From Methylotetracoccus oryzae (GTDB lineage: Bacteria > Pseudomonadota > Gammaproteobacteria > Methylococcales > Methylococcaceae), in contig NZ_SRSH01000017.1 in NCBI RefSeq assembly GCF_006175985.1, forward strand, positions 46,020-110,019: DNA of 64,000 nucleotides, in the 5' to 3' direction. The notes beneath the pieces are model-generated. The model had not been told where the DNA came from, did not search any database, and saw nothing but the letters and a program-made list of their open reading frames with translations. This document shows, one piece after another, positions 8,052 to 16,996 of the stretch (position 1 is the stretch's first letter; each line of letters opens with the position of its first letter). The position numbers and the translations under genes are program-made.

Positions 8052-9665
8052 TCAGGCGTTGCCGGTCAGATATTTCGCGATATCGTCCTTGGAGAACCCA
8101 ATTTTCTTCGCGATGCGGTCGGCATGGCTGACGCGTGAAATGCCCTCAATCAGCCGGTAGGTCGGCAACTCGTTCCGAAACTCGACCTGGCGCGCCTGCC
8201 CAACACCACGGCGCTGGTAGAAGTCGACCAGTTCGTGATTGTGCGTGATCAGCACCGTGCTGTTGCCCTTCTCTTTGAATCCGTCGAGGATGTTGACCGA
8301 GATTTCGAGCTTTTCCTCATTCGTCGTGCCCTCGGACAACTCGTCCATGATCACGAGGCTGCGCGAGGTAGCCGCCAGAAAGATGGCTTTCGTGCGTTTC
8401 AGCTCGGTGCCGAAGCGCCCCTCTCCATCGGTAAGATGACTGATCTCCGGCACCTGATAGAAGATCCGGTCGGCCACCGTCAGCGTCGCGCGCTCGGCCG
8501 GAATGTAGCAGCCGATCTGAGCCAGCACCTGAATTTGGGCCAGCGTCTTGCAAAACGCCGTCTTGCCGCCGCTGTTTGGGCCGGTCACGAACGTCAGCCG
8601 CTCCTCGTCAAGACTCAGGTCATTGGCGACATACGCCGGATCCTCCTTCGCCAGCACCGGATTGCGCGCCTTTGCGACGGTCAGCCTGTGGCACTCAGCC
8701 GACGCATCGATCGTCGGCAGGCAGGTCGGGTGCACGAACGCCTCCCGGTAGCGACAGAAGCCCATCAACTCGTCGAGTTGCCCCAGCGCATCCAGGGTGC
8801 GCTGCACGTCCTCGCACTTCTTGAACGTCTCGCGTAACGGATAAATACAACCGTCCCGATCGAATCCGCCGACGATCGGAATGTAGACCAGACTGAGCGG
8901 CAGCAGAAACAGCCAGAACACCGGAGTGATGGAGGCCGCCATTTCCAGAGCGAATGGCACGAACTGGAATATCAGCATCAGGATTGCAAAAGCGACGGTC
9001 AGGCCGACCGGCTTGAACAGGGTTGGCCGGAACTTGATGGCCGGAGTCAACAGACCCTTTTCCTCGCGGGTCATTAGACGCTTCTCGGAGCGGTAGACGG
9101 GCCCTCGCATCAACGCGTAGGAGCGCGTCTTGGTGAAACCGCGGAGCGTGTCCACCAGACCATGCAGATACGGGCTGCGGGGCGTGGGAAGTTTGGCGGA
9201 AGCTTCCACCAGATCCAGCATGAACCGCGTACCCTTGATATAGGTCTCGTAACCGAAGCCGGCAATTTCCCGCGGGTGCGACGGGGCTCCGAGCATGCCC
9301 AGAAACCGCCCGAACAAGAGATCGTAAAAGTCGCTCTCGCGCTTGTGGGCCTGATGTAGGAGTGTGTCGAGATCGGCCTTCAGCTGCCGGTTGCCCTCGA
9401 TTTCGCGTACGCTGTCCTGCTTTAGCCGGACGCTTTCCGAATCCGTGAGCGGCTGGGACAAGGAACGGTATAACACGGCGCTGCCGATATCCGTGGTGGC
9501 ATGATCGACCGCCGCAAATAACTCGTCGATCTCGATGACGCGGAAAGTCTGCTCATCCAGCACCGCCTCTCCGGTCGCGCCGGCCGTAGCCGATGGAACG
9601 CGTGGCGGCTCCTTGGAATCGCCCTGAAGAATCGTGCGGTAGTGGGGTTGCGACGCAGAACTCAT
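8052..9665 (-). CDS. membrane-anchored MutS-like (domain V) ATPase
   Basis: A 537-residue protein in three parts: a helical N-terminal region resembling MutS core/lever helices (about 40-200), two strong hydrophobic segments (about 221-241 and 246-267), and a MutS-type ATPase domain with Walker A TGPNSGGKT (361-369), signature region SHLTDGEGRFGTEL, Walker B LVIMDELSEGTT and the switch histidine in LITHNHELVD. It lacks the MutS mismatch-recognition and connector domains, so a role in canonical mismatch repair is unlikely. The helical insertion suggests a membrane-tethered ABC-class ATPase. The ATG at 9665 is preferred to the upstream start at 9806. Likely co-transcribed with gloB. Cellular role unknown. 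Confidence 0.85.
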   Translation of the reverse strand: MSSASQPHYRTILQGDSKEPPRVPSATAGATGEAVLDEQTFRVIEIDELFAAVDHATTDIGSAVLYRSLSQPLTDSESVRLKQDSVREIEGNRQLKADLDTLLHQAHKRESDFYDLLFGRFLGMLGAPSHPREIAGFGYETYIKGTRFMLDLVEASAKLPTPRSPYLHGLVDTLRGFTKTRSYALMRGPVYRSEKRLMTREEKGLLTPAIKFRPTLFKPVGLTVAFAILMLIFQFVPFALEMAASITPVFWLFLLPLSLVYIPIVGGFDRDGCIYPLRETFKKCEDVQRTLDALGQLDELMGFCRYREAFVHPTCLPTIDASAECHRLTVAKARNPVLAKEDPAYVANDLSLDEERLTFVTGPNSGGKTAFCKTLAQIQVLAQIGCYIPAERATLTVADRIFYQVPEISHLTDGEGRFGTELKRTKAIFLAATSRSLVIMDELSEGTTNEEKLEISVNILDGFKEKGNSTVLITHNHELVDFYQRRGVGQARQVEFRNELPTYRLIEGISRVSHADRIAKKIGFSKDDIAKYLTGNA

Positions 9666-9987
9666 TTCCGACTCCCGGTTGTTGTTTGAAAGATCGCCAT
9701 GCCTTTGTAACGCTGCGCGGCACCAAATGCCAAGCGCTTTTGCTTCGATCACGGCTTGACATAGGTGTTCCCGCGGGACTCGGCCTCCGGACACCCTCAG
9801 GCGCATCTCAACCCCAGCCGAGAGCGGGATTGCGCGCGCGATCGGTGACCCGGCGGATTCCGGACGGTAGAATGCCCAGTCGCCACCGCTGCCTGCCCCG
9901 CATCTCCGCGGGCCGTCATCGCGCGTTCCCGGCCTAAGCTGACCCGGCCACCCCGCACTGAGCCTGAACCGACCAACTAACCCTCCG
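9666..9987. other. divergent intergenic region
   Basis: This stretch lies between two divergent genes (MutS-like minus, HTTM plus) and should hold both promoters. I cannot point to convincing -35/-10 pairs or repeats. Confidence 0.3.
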
Positions 9988-11937
9988 ATGTTTCAGAGTC
10001 TGCTGAATTCTGTCCGACGCGGTCTGACGCGCCCCGTTCCCGCCATCGGGCTGGGTTGGTTCCGCCTGTGCTTCGCTCTGGTCGTATTCAGCGAAGTCCT
10101 GTTCCTTTATTTCTTCCGCCATCTGATCTTCGATCCAGTCCCTTATCTGGATATCGCATCGCCCTCCGTGCATCTGTTCCTGGTGTTCTGGGGAGTGACT
10201 GCGGCGTGCCTGGCCCTCGGCTACCATACGCGTGCGGCAGCCGTCCTGAACTACGCATTCTGGCTCGTGTTCACGGTCTTCACGCCGATGTGGAAGGACT
10301 TCGACGGCGGTTTCGATCAGCTGATGCTGGGTTCGAGCTTCCTGCTGATGTTTCTGCCGAGCGAACGCGCGTTGTCGCTGGACAATCTCCGGCTGAAATG
10401 GCGGCTGTCGCATCCCGGTCAGCGCTACCGGCCACCCGATCAGGTCACGGTGCTGGCCTACTACATCCCGCTGCTGGTGTCATTGGGGCTGATCTACTTC
10501 GACTCGGCAATACACAAATTGTCGGCCGAGTTCTGGCGGAACGGCCTCGGACCCTGGCTGCCCTCTTCACTCCCGTATTACATGTCCGCCCTCGACATGT
10601 CGGCGCTGCTCGAGATCGAGCCGCTGCAGCGCGCCTTTGGCTACGCGATCCTGGCATTCCAGTTCCTGTTTCCATTCACCCTCTATTTCCGTCCGTTCCG
10701 GCTGCCGTTGCTCCTCATGGGAATCGGGCTGCACGGCGGCATCATCCTGTCGCTGAACATCTATCCGTTCGGATTCGGCATGCTGGTGCATTACTTCTTG
10801 CTGGTTCCACTGGGGTGGTGGCGCCGGATGGGTGGCTGGCTGCGGGTCGCCACTCCCGGGCTGACGGTCTATTACGACGAACAGTGCCCCTTGTGTAACC
10901 GGACGGCTATCTTCGTCGAACATTTCGACGTGCGCCGCGCGATCGACTTTCGTGGGCTCCAGACGCATGCCCGCGACTGCGCCGCCCTCGCGGGCATCCC
11001 GGAGGCGGAGCTGTTGAAGGATTTGTACGCCGTCGATCGCGGACGACGGGTTGTCTCGGGACTCGACACCTATATCCGGATACTGCAGCACATGGGCTAT
11101 ACCGCGCCACTCGGGCTGGTACTGCGCGTGCCCGGCCTCTACCAACTGGCCGCCCGAGTCTACCGGCACATCGCCGACACCCGCGCGCGGCTGGTTTGCG
11201 ACGCTGGCTGTGCCCTCGGTGGATCGCCCCTGACTGAAGCGACGCCGCCATTGGGCGGCCTGATCGAACGCCTGGCACCGACTGACCGACAGAAAGCCAA
11301 CCGTATCGCGAAGTTCTTGGTCATGGTGCTCGTGCTGCAACTCAACTGCACGATTCACTATGCAGTCCTCTACCGGATCGGCCTTGAGCCGAAGAACAGC
11401 GAGACCGGCCAGATCGCGGCCGCGCTCAGCAACGGCTTGATCACACTGTCGCACACCTTCCTGGGAATCACCCCGCATGCCTTGTACCTGCACGATCACT
11501 TCGAGGGGTACGAGCATATCCTCGCGCTGACGTATATCGACGATTCAGGCGAGGAACGCTGGCTACCTTTCATCGACGAACAGGGCCGGATGCTCGCGCC
11601 CTACTGGGGCAGGGTCCATTCCATGTGGGCGAATGTGGCCGTAACGCGGAACATCGATCATCGACGGCTGCGGAAGTTCGTCGAGAAGGTCACCGCCTAT
11701 CTCGGTGGCGAACTCGGCATCAGCCTGACCGACCGCACGTTCGTATTGAAGCTCAAGGAAGTCCGTGCGCCCATGCATTGGGTGGCGGATCTGCGTCAGC
11801 GCAATCTCGGCGGCACATGGCGTACCGTTGGTCGCGCGGTCTGGCATGACGGGCAGATGCGACTCGATCTCTACCGGAATCTCGAGCAACTCTCCCGCGG
11901 TATGCGGTCGGATAGCAGCCCGTACACCGCACCGTAA
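9988..11937 (+). CDS. HTTM domain / DCC-type thiol-disulfide oxidoreductase fusion
   Basis: A 649-residue polytopic inner-membrane protein. Residues 1-290 form an HTTM domain (homologous to the membrane part of vitamin K-dependent carboxylase) with six or more hydrophobic helices and the typical GLIYFDSAIHKL and FRPFRLPL segments. At about 292-400 follows a DUF393/DCC domain with the redox motif YYDEQCPLCNRT (CxxC). The C-terminal 240 residues start with another hydrophobic helix and are otherwise soluble. The combination suggests a membrane enzyme working with thiol redox chemistry, but no substrate is known. Single gene with ATG start. Confidence 0.85.
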   Translation: MFQSLLNSVRRGLTRPVPAIGLGWFRLCFALVVFSEVLFLYFFRHLIFDPVPYLDIASPSVHLFLVFWGVTAACLALGYHTRAAAVLNYAFWLVFTVFTPMWKDFDGGFDQLMLGSSFLLMFLPSERALSLDNLRLKWRLSHPGQRYRPPDQVTVLAYYIPLLVSLGLIYFDSAIHKLSAEFWRNGLGPWLPSSLPYYMSALDMSALLEIEPLQRAFGYAILAFQFLFPFTLYFRPFRLPLLLMGIGLHGGIILSLNIYPFGFGMLVHYFLLVPLGWWRRMGGWLRVATPGLTVYYDEQCPLCNRTAIFVEHFDVRRAIDFRGLQTHARDCAALAGIPEAELLKDLYAVDRGRRVVSGLDTYIRILQHMGYTAPLGLVLRVPGLYQLAARVYRHIADTRARLVCDAGCALGGSPLTEATPPLGGLIERLAPTDRQKANRIAKFLVMVLVLQLNCTIHYAVLYRIGLEPKNSETGQIAAALSNGLITLSHTFLGITPHALYLHDHFEGYEHILALTYIDDSGEERWLPFIDEQGRMLAPYWGRVHSMWANVAVTRNIDHRRLRKFVEKVTAYLGGELGISLTDRTFVLKLKEVRAPMHWVADLRQRNLGGTWRTVGRAVWHDGQMRLDLYRNLEQLSRGMRSDSSPYTAP

Positions 11938-12090
11938 GCCACCGCCGCACCGCCGCGCATCCCACCTCGAACCGTATCCTATACTCGGTTCGAAGGCTCA
12001 ATCCGGATCAATTTCCTATCCGAAGAGCCCCGGCTCAGGCCCGACCGCCCCGGCCTCTTTACCCCACCGCCGAACCCAAAGGTGACTGTC

Positions 12091-12666
12091 ATGGACCGCC
12101 CCGTCATGCTGCCGCAGAGCGCCAGGAAGGACGAATCGCCCGACAGCGGCTATCGCCCGGTCGCAACCTATATGGAACTGCGCGACATGGTATTCGCCAG
12201 CGACCCAGCCAAGCTGGGATGCCGGAAACCGGATACGCGCGATCTGGTCTGGGGCATGGTCATCGAAACGGGTTATCCGGATGCCGTAGCCACCATCATC
12301 GTGCTGGCGGATGGCACGATCAGCCTGTACTTCAGCTCCGGCGGGGGACTGGTTGGCCTAGGTGATTACGAACACATCGCGGAGGCGGGTCAGCGACTGC
12401 TGAGCCTGGGTGATTTGCTGACCCCGAATTTCGATCAGGCCAGCGATTATTCCCTTCCAGAGAGGAGCCACACGCGGGTCTATCTGATGGCCTTCAGTGG
12501 CTTCCTTGCCGCCGAAGTCAGTCTGAATGCACCGTGGAAACAACCCGGAATGATGGCGCTGGCAAACCGGGCGCAAGAGCTCTTTGCGATGATTCGCGAA
12601 CTGGCCGATCAGATCGCCGAACAGCGGGAAGGCAGGCAGGTCGCCCAGCCACAGCGCATAAACTGA
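12091..12666 (+). CDS. hypothetical protein, 191 residues
   Basis: A soluble protein without signal peptide or membrane helix. Segments such as DLVWGMVIETGYPDAVATIIVLADGTISLYFSSGGG suggest a small alpha/beta fold, followed by a helical C-terminus (MALANRAQELFAMIRELADQIAEQ). The ATG at 12091 is used because AAAGGTGA stands six bases upstream; a GTG at 12082 overlaps that ribosome site. I recognise no family with confidence. It stands downstream of, and in the same direction as, the HTTM gene. Confidence 0.8.
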   Translation: MDRPVMLPQSARKDESPDSGYRPVATYMELRDMVFASDPAKLGCRKPDTRDLVWGMVIETGYPDAVATIIVLADGTISLYFSSGGGLVGLGDYEHIAEAGQRLLSLGDLLTPNFDQASDYSLPERSHTRVYLMAFSGFLAAEVSLNAPWKQPGMMALANRAQELFAMIRELADQIAEQREGRQVAQPQRIN

Positions 12667-12721
12667 GAATACCCGCTCCCGGTGGCCGACAAAACGCACG
12701 TCGAGCCGGCGTCAGCATGAC

Positions 12722-14371
12722 CTACGAATCGTTCCCGTCTTCGGCCTGCAGGGTCGGACCGGGCGCCGAGCCGGACTGTCCGAACTCGACCGGGAGACTC
12801 TCCACCTGCCCCAGCTTCCGGCTGATCTGGCGGGTTCGCGTTTCGGCCTGATCGATGGTCGAGCGTACCTCGTCCAGTTTCTTGCGGGTCTTCTCAAGAA
12901 TCCCGCCGAAGCGCTGAAACTCGGTCTTGACCTCCCCCAGCGTTCGCCAGACCTCGCTCGATCGCGCCTCGATCGCCAGTGTCCGAAAGCCCATTTGCAG
13001 ACTGTTCAATATGGCCGTCAAGGTCGTCGGACCGGTCACGGTGATGCGGTAGTCGCGTTGGAGCACATCGCTGAGCCCGGGGCGGGACATGATCTCGGCG
13101 TAGAGCCCCTCAATTGGCAGGAACAGCAAGGCAAAATCGGTCGTGTGCGGAGGTTCCACGTATTTTTCGCGGATCGCGCGCGCTTCGGAGCGGATGCGGG
13201 CCTCCAGCGACCGGCGGGCTGCTTCGACCACAGTGGAATCGCCCACTTCCTGGGCTTCCATCAGACGCTGATAGTCTTCGATCGGGAACTTGGCGTCGAC
13301 CGGCAGCCAGACGACACCCCGCTCGCTGTCGCGTCCCGGCAGCCTGATCGCGAACTCCACGCGGTCGCTACTACCGGGACGGGTCGCCACGTTGCGGTCG
13401 TATTGCTCGCTCGTCAGCAACTGCTCCAACAATTGCTGCAGCTGAACTTCTCCCCAGGTTCCGCGCACCTTGACGTTGGTGAGGACCTTTTTCAGGTCAC
13501 CGACGCCGGCCGCGAGCACCTGCATTTCGCCCAGGCCCTTGTGCACCTGCTCCAGCCGGTCGCTGACCTGCTTGAACGATTCGCCGAGGCGCTGCTCCAG
13601 CGTGTGGTGCAGTTTCTCGTCGACGGTCTGCCGCATTTGCTCGAGCTTCTGCTGGTTATCCGACTGCAGCGCCACCAGCCGTTCTTCGATCGTGCGCCGT
13701 AGTCGATCGAGCGTCTGTTCGTTCCCTTGACTCAGAGTCGACAGCTGCGCGGCAAACTGGCCGGAAACCCCTTCGAGCTGGTTCCTCAACAAGCCCCCCA
13801 CGCTATCGAGTTGCTCCTTTAGGAGTTCACCAAAACGGCGCAGCGCATTCCCCATTTCTTCCCGACTCTCGCGGGCATCGGACCGGGCACTGCCCAACTG
13901 CTCATGAACCACGGCGCGCAGCGCATCGGAACGACTGGCCAGGTCCCCCTGCAAGCCCCTCAGGGTCTCGGCCATACTGTCGCGAAGTTTGTCGGACTGC
14001 TCGGTGCTGCGTTCCGTCAGGTCGTTCAGACAGCCGAGCACCATCTGGTTGAAGCGGTGAATGGCATCGGTTACCTCCTCGCGGTCCTCCCGCGCGTTCT
14101 GGGCTGATTCCACCCGGTTCCTGGCCAGTTCGTCGCGGATCAAGCGTCCCAAGCGCTCGTCGCTGTCTTCGAAACGGTCCAGCCGGTCAGCGAGCGACCG
14201 GAGCTGGGAGGATTGCCGTAGCAGCGCGATCAGGGTCATCGCAGCGACAGCCGCGATAACCATCAGCAGCAACCCGGCAATCGCCGTCAGCGGCGGGATC
14301 GCAACGCCCCCAAACGTCACCAACTGAGCATCAACTCCCGGAACTGGGAAGCTGACCTGCCTGTAGGCCAA
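12722..14371 (-). CDS. rmuC: DNA recombination protein RmuC
   Basis: RmuC-family protein, implicated in limiting recombination at inverted repeats; it has a nuclease-like C-terminal domain. The 549-residue product begins with a hydrophobic anchor (about residues 26-50), continues as a very long coiled coil (about 55-300, rich in R, E, Q and L), and ends with the conserved RmuC domain (about 310-510: KVRGTWGEVQLQQLLEQ, VEFAIRLPG, VWLPVDAKFP, FLPIEGLYAE). The open frame starts at a TTG with no clear ribosome site; a TTG or GTG near 14320-14323, 16-17 codons later, is an equally plausible start. Stands alone on its strand. Confidence 0.93.
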   Translation of the reverse strand: MAYRQVSFPVPGVDAQLVTFGGVAIPPLTAIAGLLLMVIAAVAAMTLIALLRQSSQLRSLADRLDRFEDSDERLGRLIRDELARNRVESAQNAREDREEVTDAIHRFNQMVLGCLNDLTERSTEQSDKLRDSMAETLRGLQGDLASRSDALRAVVHEQLGSARSDARESREEMGNALRRFGELLKEQLDSVGGLLRNQLEGVSGQFAAQLSTLSQGNEQTLDRLRRTIEERLVALQSDNQQKLEQMRQTVDEKLHHTLEQRLGESFKQVSDRLEQVHKGLGEMQVLAAGVGDLKKVLTNVKVRGTWGEVQLQQLLEQLLTSEQYDRNVATRPGSSDRVEFAIRLPGRDSERGVVWLPVDAKFPIEDYQRLMEAQEVGDSTVVEAARRSLEARIRSEARAIREKYVEPPHTTDFALLFLPIEGLYAEIMSRPGLSDVLQRDYRITVTGPTTLTAILNSLQMGFRTLAIEARSSEVWRTLGEVKTEFQRFGGILEKTRKKLDEVRSTIDQAETRTRQISRKLGQVESLPVEFGQSGSAPGPTLQAEDGNDS

Positions 14372-14449
14372 AGCGGGATAGAGGCAGCAGCTGAAAACAA
14401 GCTGCCGCCTGCATCAACGGGACAGGCACGGAGTAACTGGGCGGGTAAG

Positions 14450-15724
14450 TCAGAGAATCTTGACCTCGGGAATGGGCACGACGAACTTGCCGCCCCACTC
14501 GGCCACATAGCTGCCCAAAGCCGTGATCTCGTCCTTCAGGTTCCACGGCAGGATCAGGATGTAGTCGGGTTTGGCCTCGCGAATCGCTTCCGGCGCAAGA
14601 ATCGGAATCCGCGTGCCGGGAGTGAATTTGCCCTGCTTATAGGGATTCGCATCGACGGTGAAATCGAGAAAATCGGTACGAATGCCGCAATAGTTCAGCA
14701 GCGTGTTCCCTTTTCCCGGAGCGCCGTATCCCACGACGCGTTTGCCGCGGTTCTTCGCGTCGATAAGGAAAGCCAGCAGTTTGCGCTTCGTTTCCTTGAC
14801 CTGCTCGCCGAAGGCCCGGTAACGCTCCACCGTCAGAAAACCGTCGGCGATTTCACGGTCGCGTAACGCGGTCACACGCTCGCCGACGGGCAAGTCGCCG
14901 TTCTCGGTGTGCCGACCGTAGATCCGCAGCGACCCGCCATGGGTCGGCAACTCTTCGACATCGAACAGCGTGATGCCATGCCGCGCAAAGACCTTCTCGA
15001 CGGCAACGAACGAGAAATAGCTGAAGTGCTCGTGGTAGATCGTGTCGAACTGGTTCTCGGCCATCAGCCGCTGCAAGTGCGGAAACTCCATCGTGATCAC
15101 CCCGCGCGGTCCCAGCAGCACCTTCATGCCGGCGACGAAATCATTCAGATCGGGAACATGCGCCAGCACATTGTTGCCCAGCAGCAGGTCAGGCTGCCCG
15201 TGTTCCTCCCTGATGGCTTTGGCGGTTGCAACACCAAAAAAGCGACTGGTCGTCGGCACGCCTTTCGCGATCGCGACTTCGGCTACGTTGGCCGCCGGCT
15301 CGATGCCGAGCACCGGGACGCCGCCGGCAACGAAATGCTGCAGCAGGTACCCGTCGTTGCTCGCGATCTCCATGACCTTGCTGTGCGCCCCGAGACCGAA
15401 GCGCGCGCAAGCCATTTCCGCATACCGTCGCGCGTGCTCAACCCAACTGGTCGAATACGACGAGAAATAGGCGTACTCGGTGAAGATTTCCTGCGGCGAG
15501 ACGAATTCCTGCAACTGAACCAGAAAGCACTGGTCGCAGACATAGGCATGTAACGGAAAAAACGCCTCCATCTCATGCAGTTGGTGCGGCGCTATGTGCG
15601 TCTGACACAACGGCGACATACCGAGATCGACGAAGGAATGCACCAGCGGCGCGCCGCAGAAACGGCATGCAAATCCCTGTGGAAGCTCGCTGCCTTGCGT
15701 GCCGCTACCAGTCGTGTCGTCCAT
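14450..15724 (-). CDS. C-methyltransferase of the sugar-methylating type (zinc-binding plus class I SAM)
   Basis: A 424-residue cytoplasmic SAM-dependent methyltransferase of the family that includes deoxysugar C-3-methyltransferases. Order: N-terminal zinc-binding domain with CRFCG and CDQC (about 15-75), methyltransferase core (KVMEIASNDGYLLQHF), EYFSY/HEHFSYFS segment, and the family's C-terminal domain (KRVVGYGAPGKGNTLLNYCGI). The ATG at 15724 was chosen because GGAGGT lies just before it and overlaps an earlier in-frame ATG at 15736. No sugar-nucleotide genes adjoin, so the substrate (perhaps an O-antigen or lipid-linked deoxysugar) is inferred from family only. Confidence 0.88.
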   Translation of the reverse strand: MDDTTGSGTQGSELPQGFACRFCGAPLVHSFVDLGMSPLCQTHIAPHQLHEMEAFFPLHAYVCDQCFLVQLQEFVSPQEIFTEYAYFSSYSTSWVEHARRYAEMACARFGLGAHSKVMEIASNDGYLLQHFVAGGVPVLGIEPAANVAEVAIAKGVPTTSRFFGVATAKAIREEHGQPDLLLGNNVLAHVPDLNDFVAGMKVLLGPRGVITMEFPHLQRLMAENQFDTIYHEHFSYFSFVAVEKVFARHGITLFDVEELPTHGGSLRIYGRHTENGDLPVGERVTALRDREIADGFLTVERYRAFGEQVKETKRKLLAFLIDAKNRGKRVVGYGAPGKGNTLLNYCGIRTDFLDFTVDANPYKQGKFTPGTRIPILAPEAIREAKPDYILILPWNLKDEITALGSYVAEWGGKFVVPIPEVKIL

Positions 15725-15829
15725 CGTTACCTCCATTGCCTTTTTCTGGGTCCGGGTTCAAAAAGTGGGGAGCCAAGCCGCTCGCCGTGTGGGCTACAGC
15801 AGCACCGCGTAATGGGACTGCGGAACGGC

Positions 15830-16690
15830 TTAGGGACCGATGACGAAGCGAGCCGGCGCTCGGTTGTTCGTATAGCCGTGATTATAGGGCTGATCCTTGT
15901 AATCTAGGCTGATTTCAGCCGGACGGCCGAGCACGACCGTGAACGGCGGCTTGCCACTGATCAGCTTCTCGGAACCTTTGCTGCCGAGTTCATACAGCAG
16001 GCGGCTGCCGTCGGCATCCACGATGCTGACCCATGAGTCACCCAGAAATCGTACCCGTAGCGAAGGCGGCCCGGCAGCCTGCACCGGGACTGCACTTGCC
16101 GCAGGCTGCGACGGCGCCGGTACATCCGGTGCCGGGCCAGTCGTCTGGCCCGTGCCGCCTCCGGCGCTGCCTCGCCCGGGCTCAGCGGGCGGCGACGAGG
16201 CCGCTGTCGGCGCCGCCGTCGTGACCTGGGGAACCGCCGCTACGGTCTCGGGCGTATCGACTTGTTCGCGGGCGACCCGATAGACCCACCAGCCGAGCCC
16301 GATGAACGCCGCCAAGCCGAGCAAGACCAGCGCAGGACCGAAGCGCGACTCCTCCGGGACCGGATCGAGCACCGTCACGCGCGACGATTCGGGCAGGGCA
16401 TCGCGACCGCCCAGGCGCTCATATGCCTCCACGATCTGGTTTGGTTCCAAGCCGAGAAGCCGCGCCAGATTCTTCAGATAACCGCGGATGAAGATCGCCG
16501 GGGGAAGACCGGCATAGTCATCGGTCTCCAGGGCTCTTACTGTCGGGACGGCGAGGTGAAGCTTGCCGGCCACCTCCTCGATGCTGAGGCCTCGCGCCAC
16601 CCGCGCCTCGCGCAAAGCCCGGCCCGGCCCTGGCCCGGAGCACAGGCCTTCCTCTTCCAGTCCATTTGAATTTGTTGCGTTCGAGCTCAT
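15830..16690 (-). CDS. rodZ: RodZ-like cytoskeletal protein
   Basis: Bitopic inner-membrane protein that links MreB to the cell-wall elongation machinery and supports rod shape. The 286-residue product has an N-terminal helix-turn-helix of the Xre type (about 25-90: LREARVARGLSIEEVA, FIRGYLKNLARLLGLEP), one transmembrane helix (about 125-143, LVLLGLAAFIGLGWWVY), a Pro/Ala/Thr-rich linker and a C-terminal DUF4115 periplasmic domain (about 205-286: SWVSIVDADGSRLL, GKPPFTVVLG). It lies about 100 bases after xseB on the same strand. Confidence 0.92.
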   Translation of the reverse strand: MSSNATNSNGLEEEGLCSGPGPGRALREARVARGLSIEEVAGKLHLAVPTVRALETDDYAGLPPAIFIRGYLKNLARLLGLEPNQIVEAYERLGGRDALPESSRVTVLDPVPEESRFGPALVLLGLAAFIGLGWWVYRVAREQVDTPETVAAVPQVTTAAPTAASSPPAEPGRGSAGGGTGQTTGPAPDVPAPSQPAASAVPVQAAGPPSLRVRFLGDSWVSIVDADGSRLLYELGSKGSEKLISGKPPFTVVLGRPAEISLDYKDQPYNHGYTNNRAPARFVIGP

Positions 16691-16789
16691 TCCGGCATCT
16701 CAGTAAGCTGACGATCGTGCGGTCATCAGATTACCACTCGCGACGTCCGCCGCGACTCCGGCCGACAGCACGCCGGCCAGGAGTACGTT

Positions 16790-16996
16790 TCAGTCGGGCA
16801 AACCTTCGGGCAAGCGCTCGCCGAAGGCGGCCTTTACCGCCGCCAGACGTTCCTTGCAGATCTTGTACGAGGCCAGGGCCTTGTCGACCATGGGAATCAG
16901 CGCATCGATGTCGGGCTCCTGCTGCGTCCGAAGACGTTCGGCAACGTCCCTGAGGACGGCATAGTGGGCCTTGAACGTATCCGCTTGCTTACTCAT
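16790..16996 (-). CDS. xseB: exodeoxyribonuclease VII small subunit
   Basis: Small subunit of exonuclease VII, which degrades single-stranded DNA to acid-soluble oligonucleotides. The 68-residue product is a short helical hairpin with the family pattern ALASYKICKERLAAVKAAFGE. Start ATG at 16996 has AAAGGTG six bases upstream; an earlier GTG lies within that site. It overlaps the end of xseA by eight bases, showing translational coupling. Confidence 0.9.
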   Translation of the reverse strand: MSKQADTFKAHYAVLRDVAERLRTQQEPDIDALIPMVDKALASYKICKERLAAVKAAFGERLPEGLPD

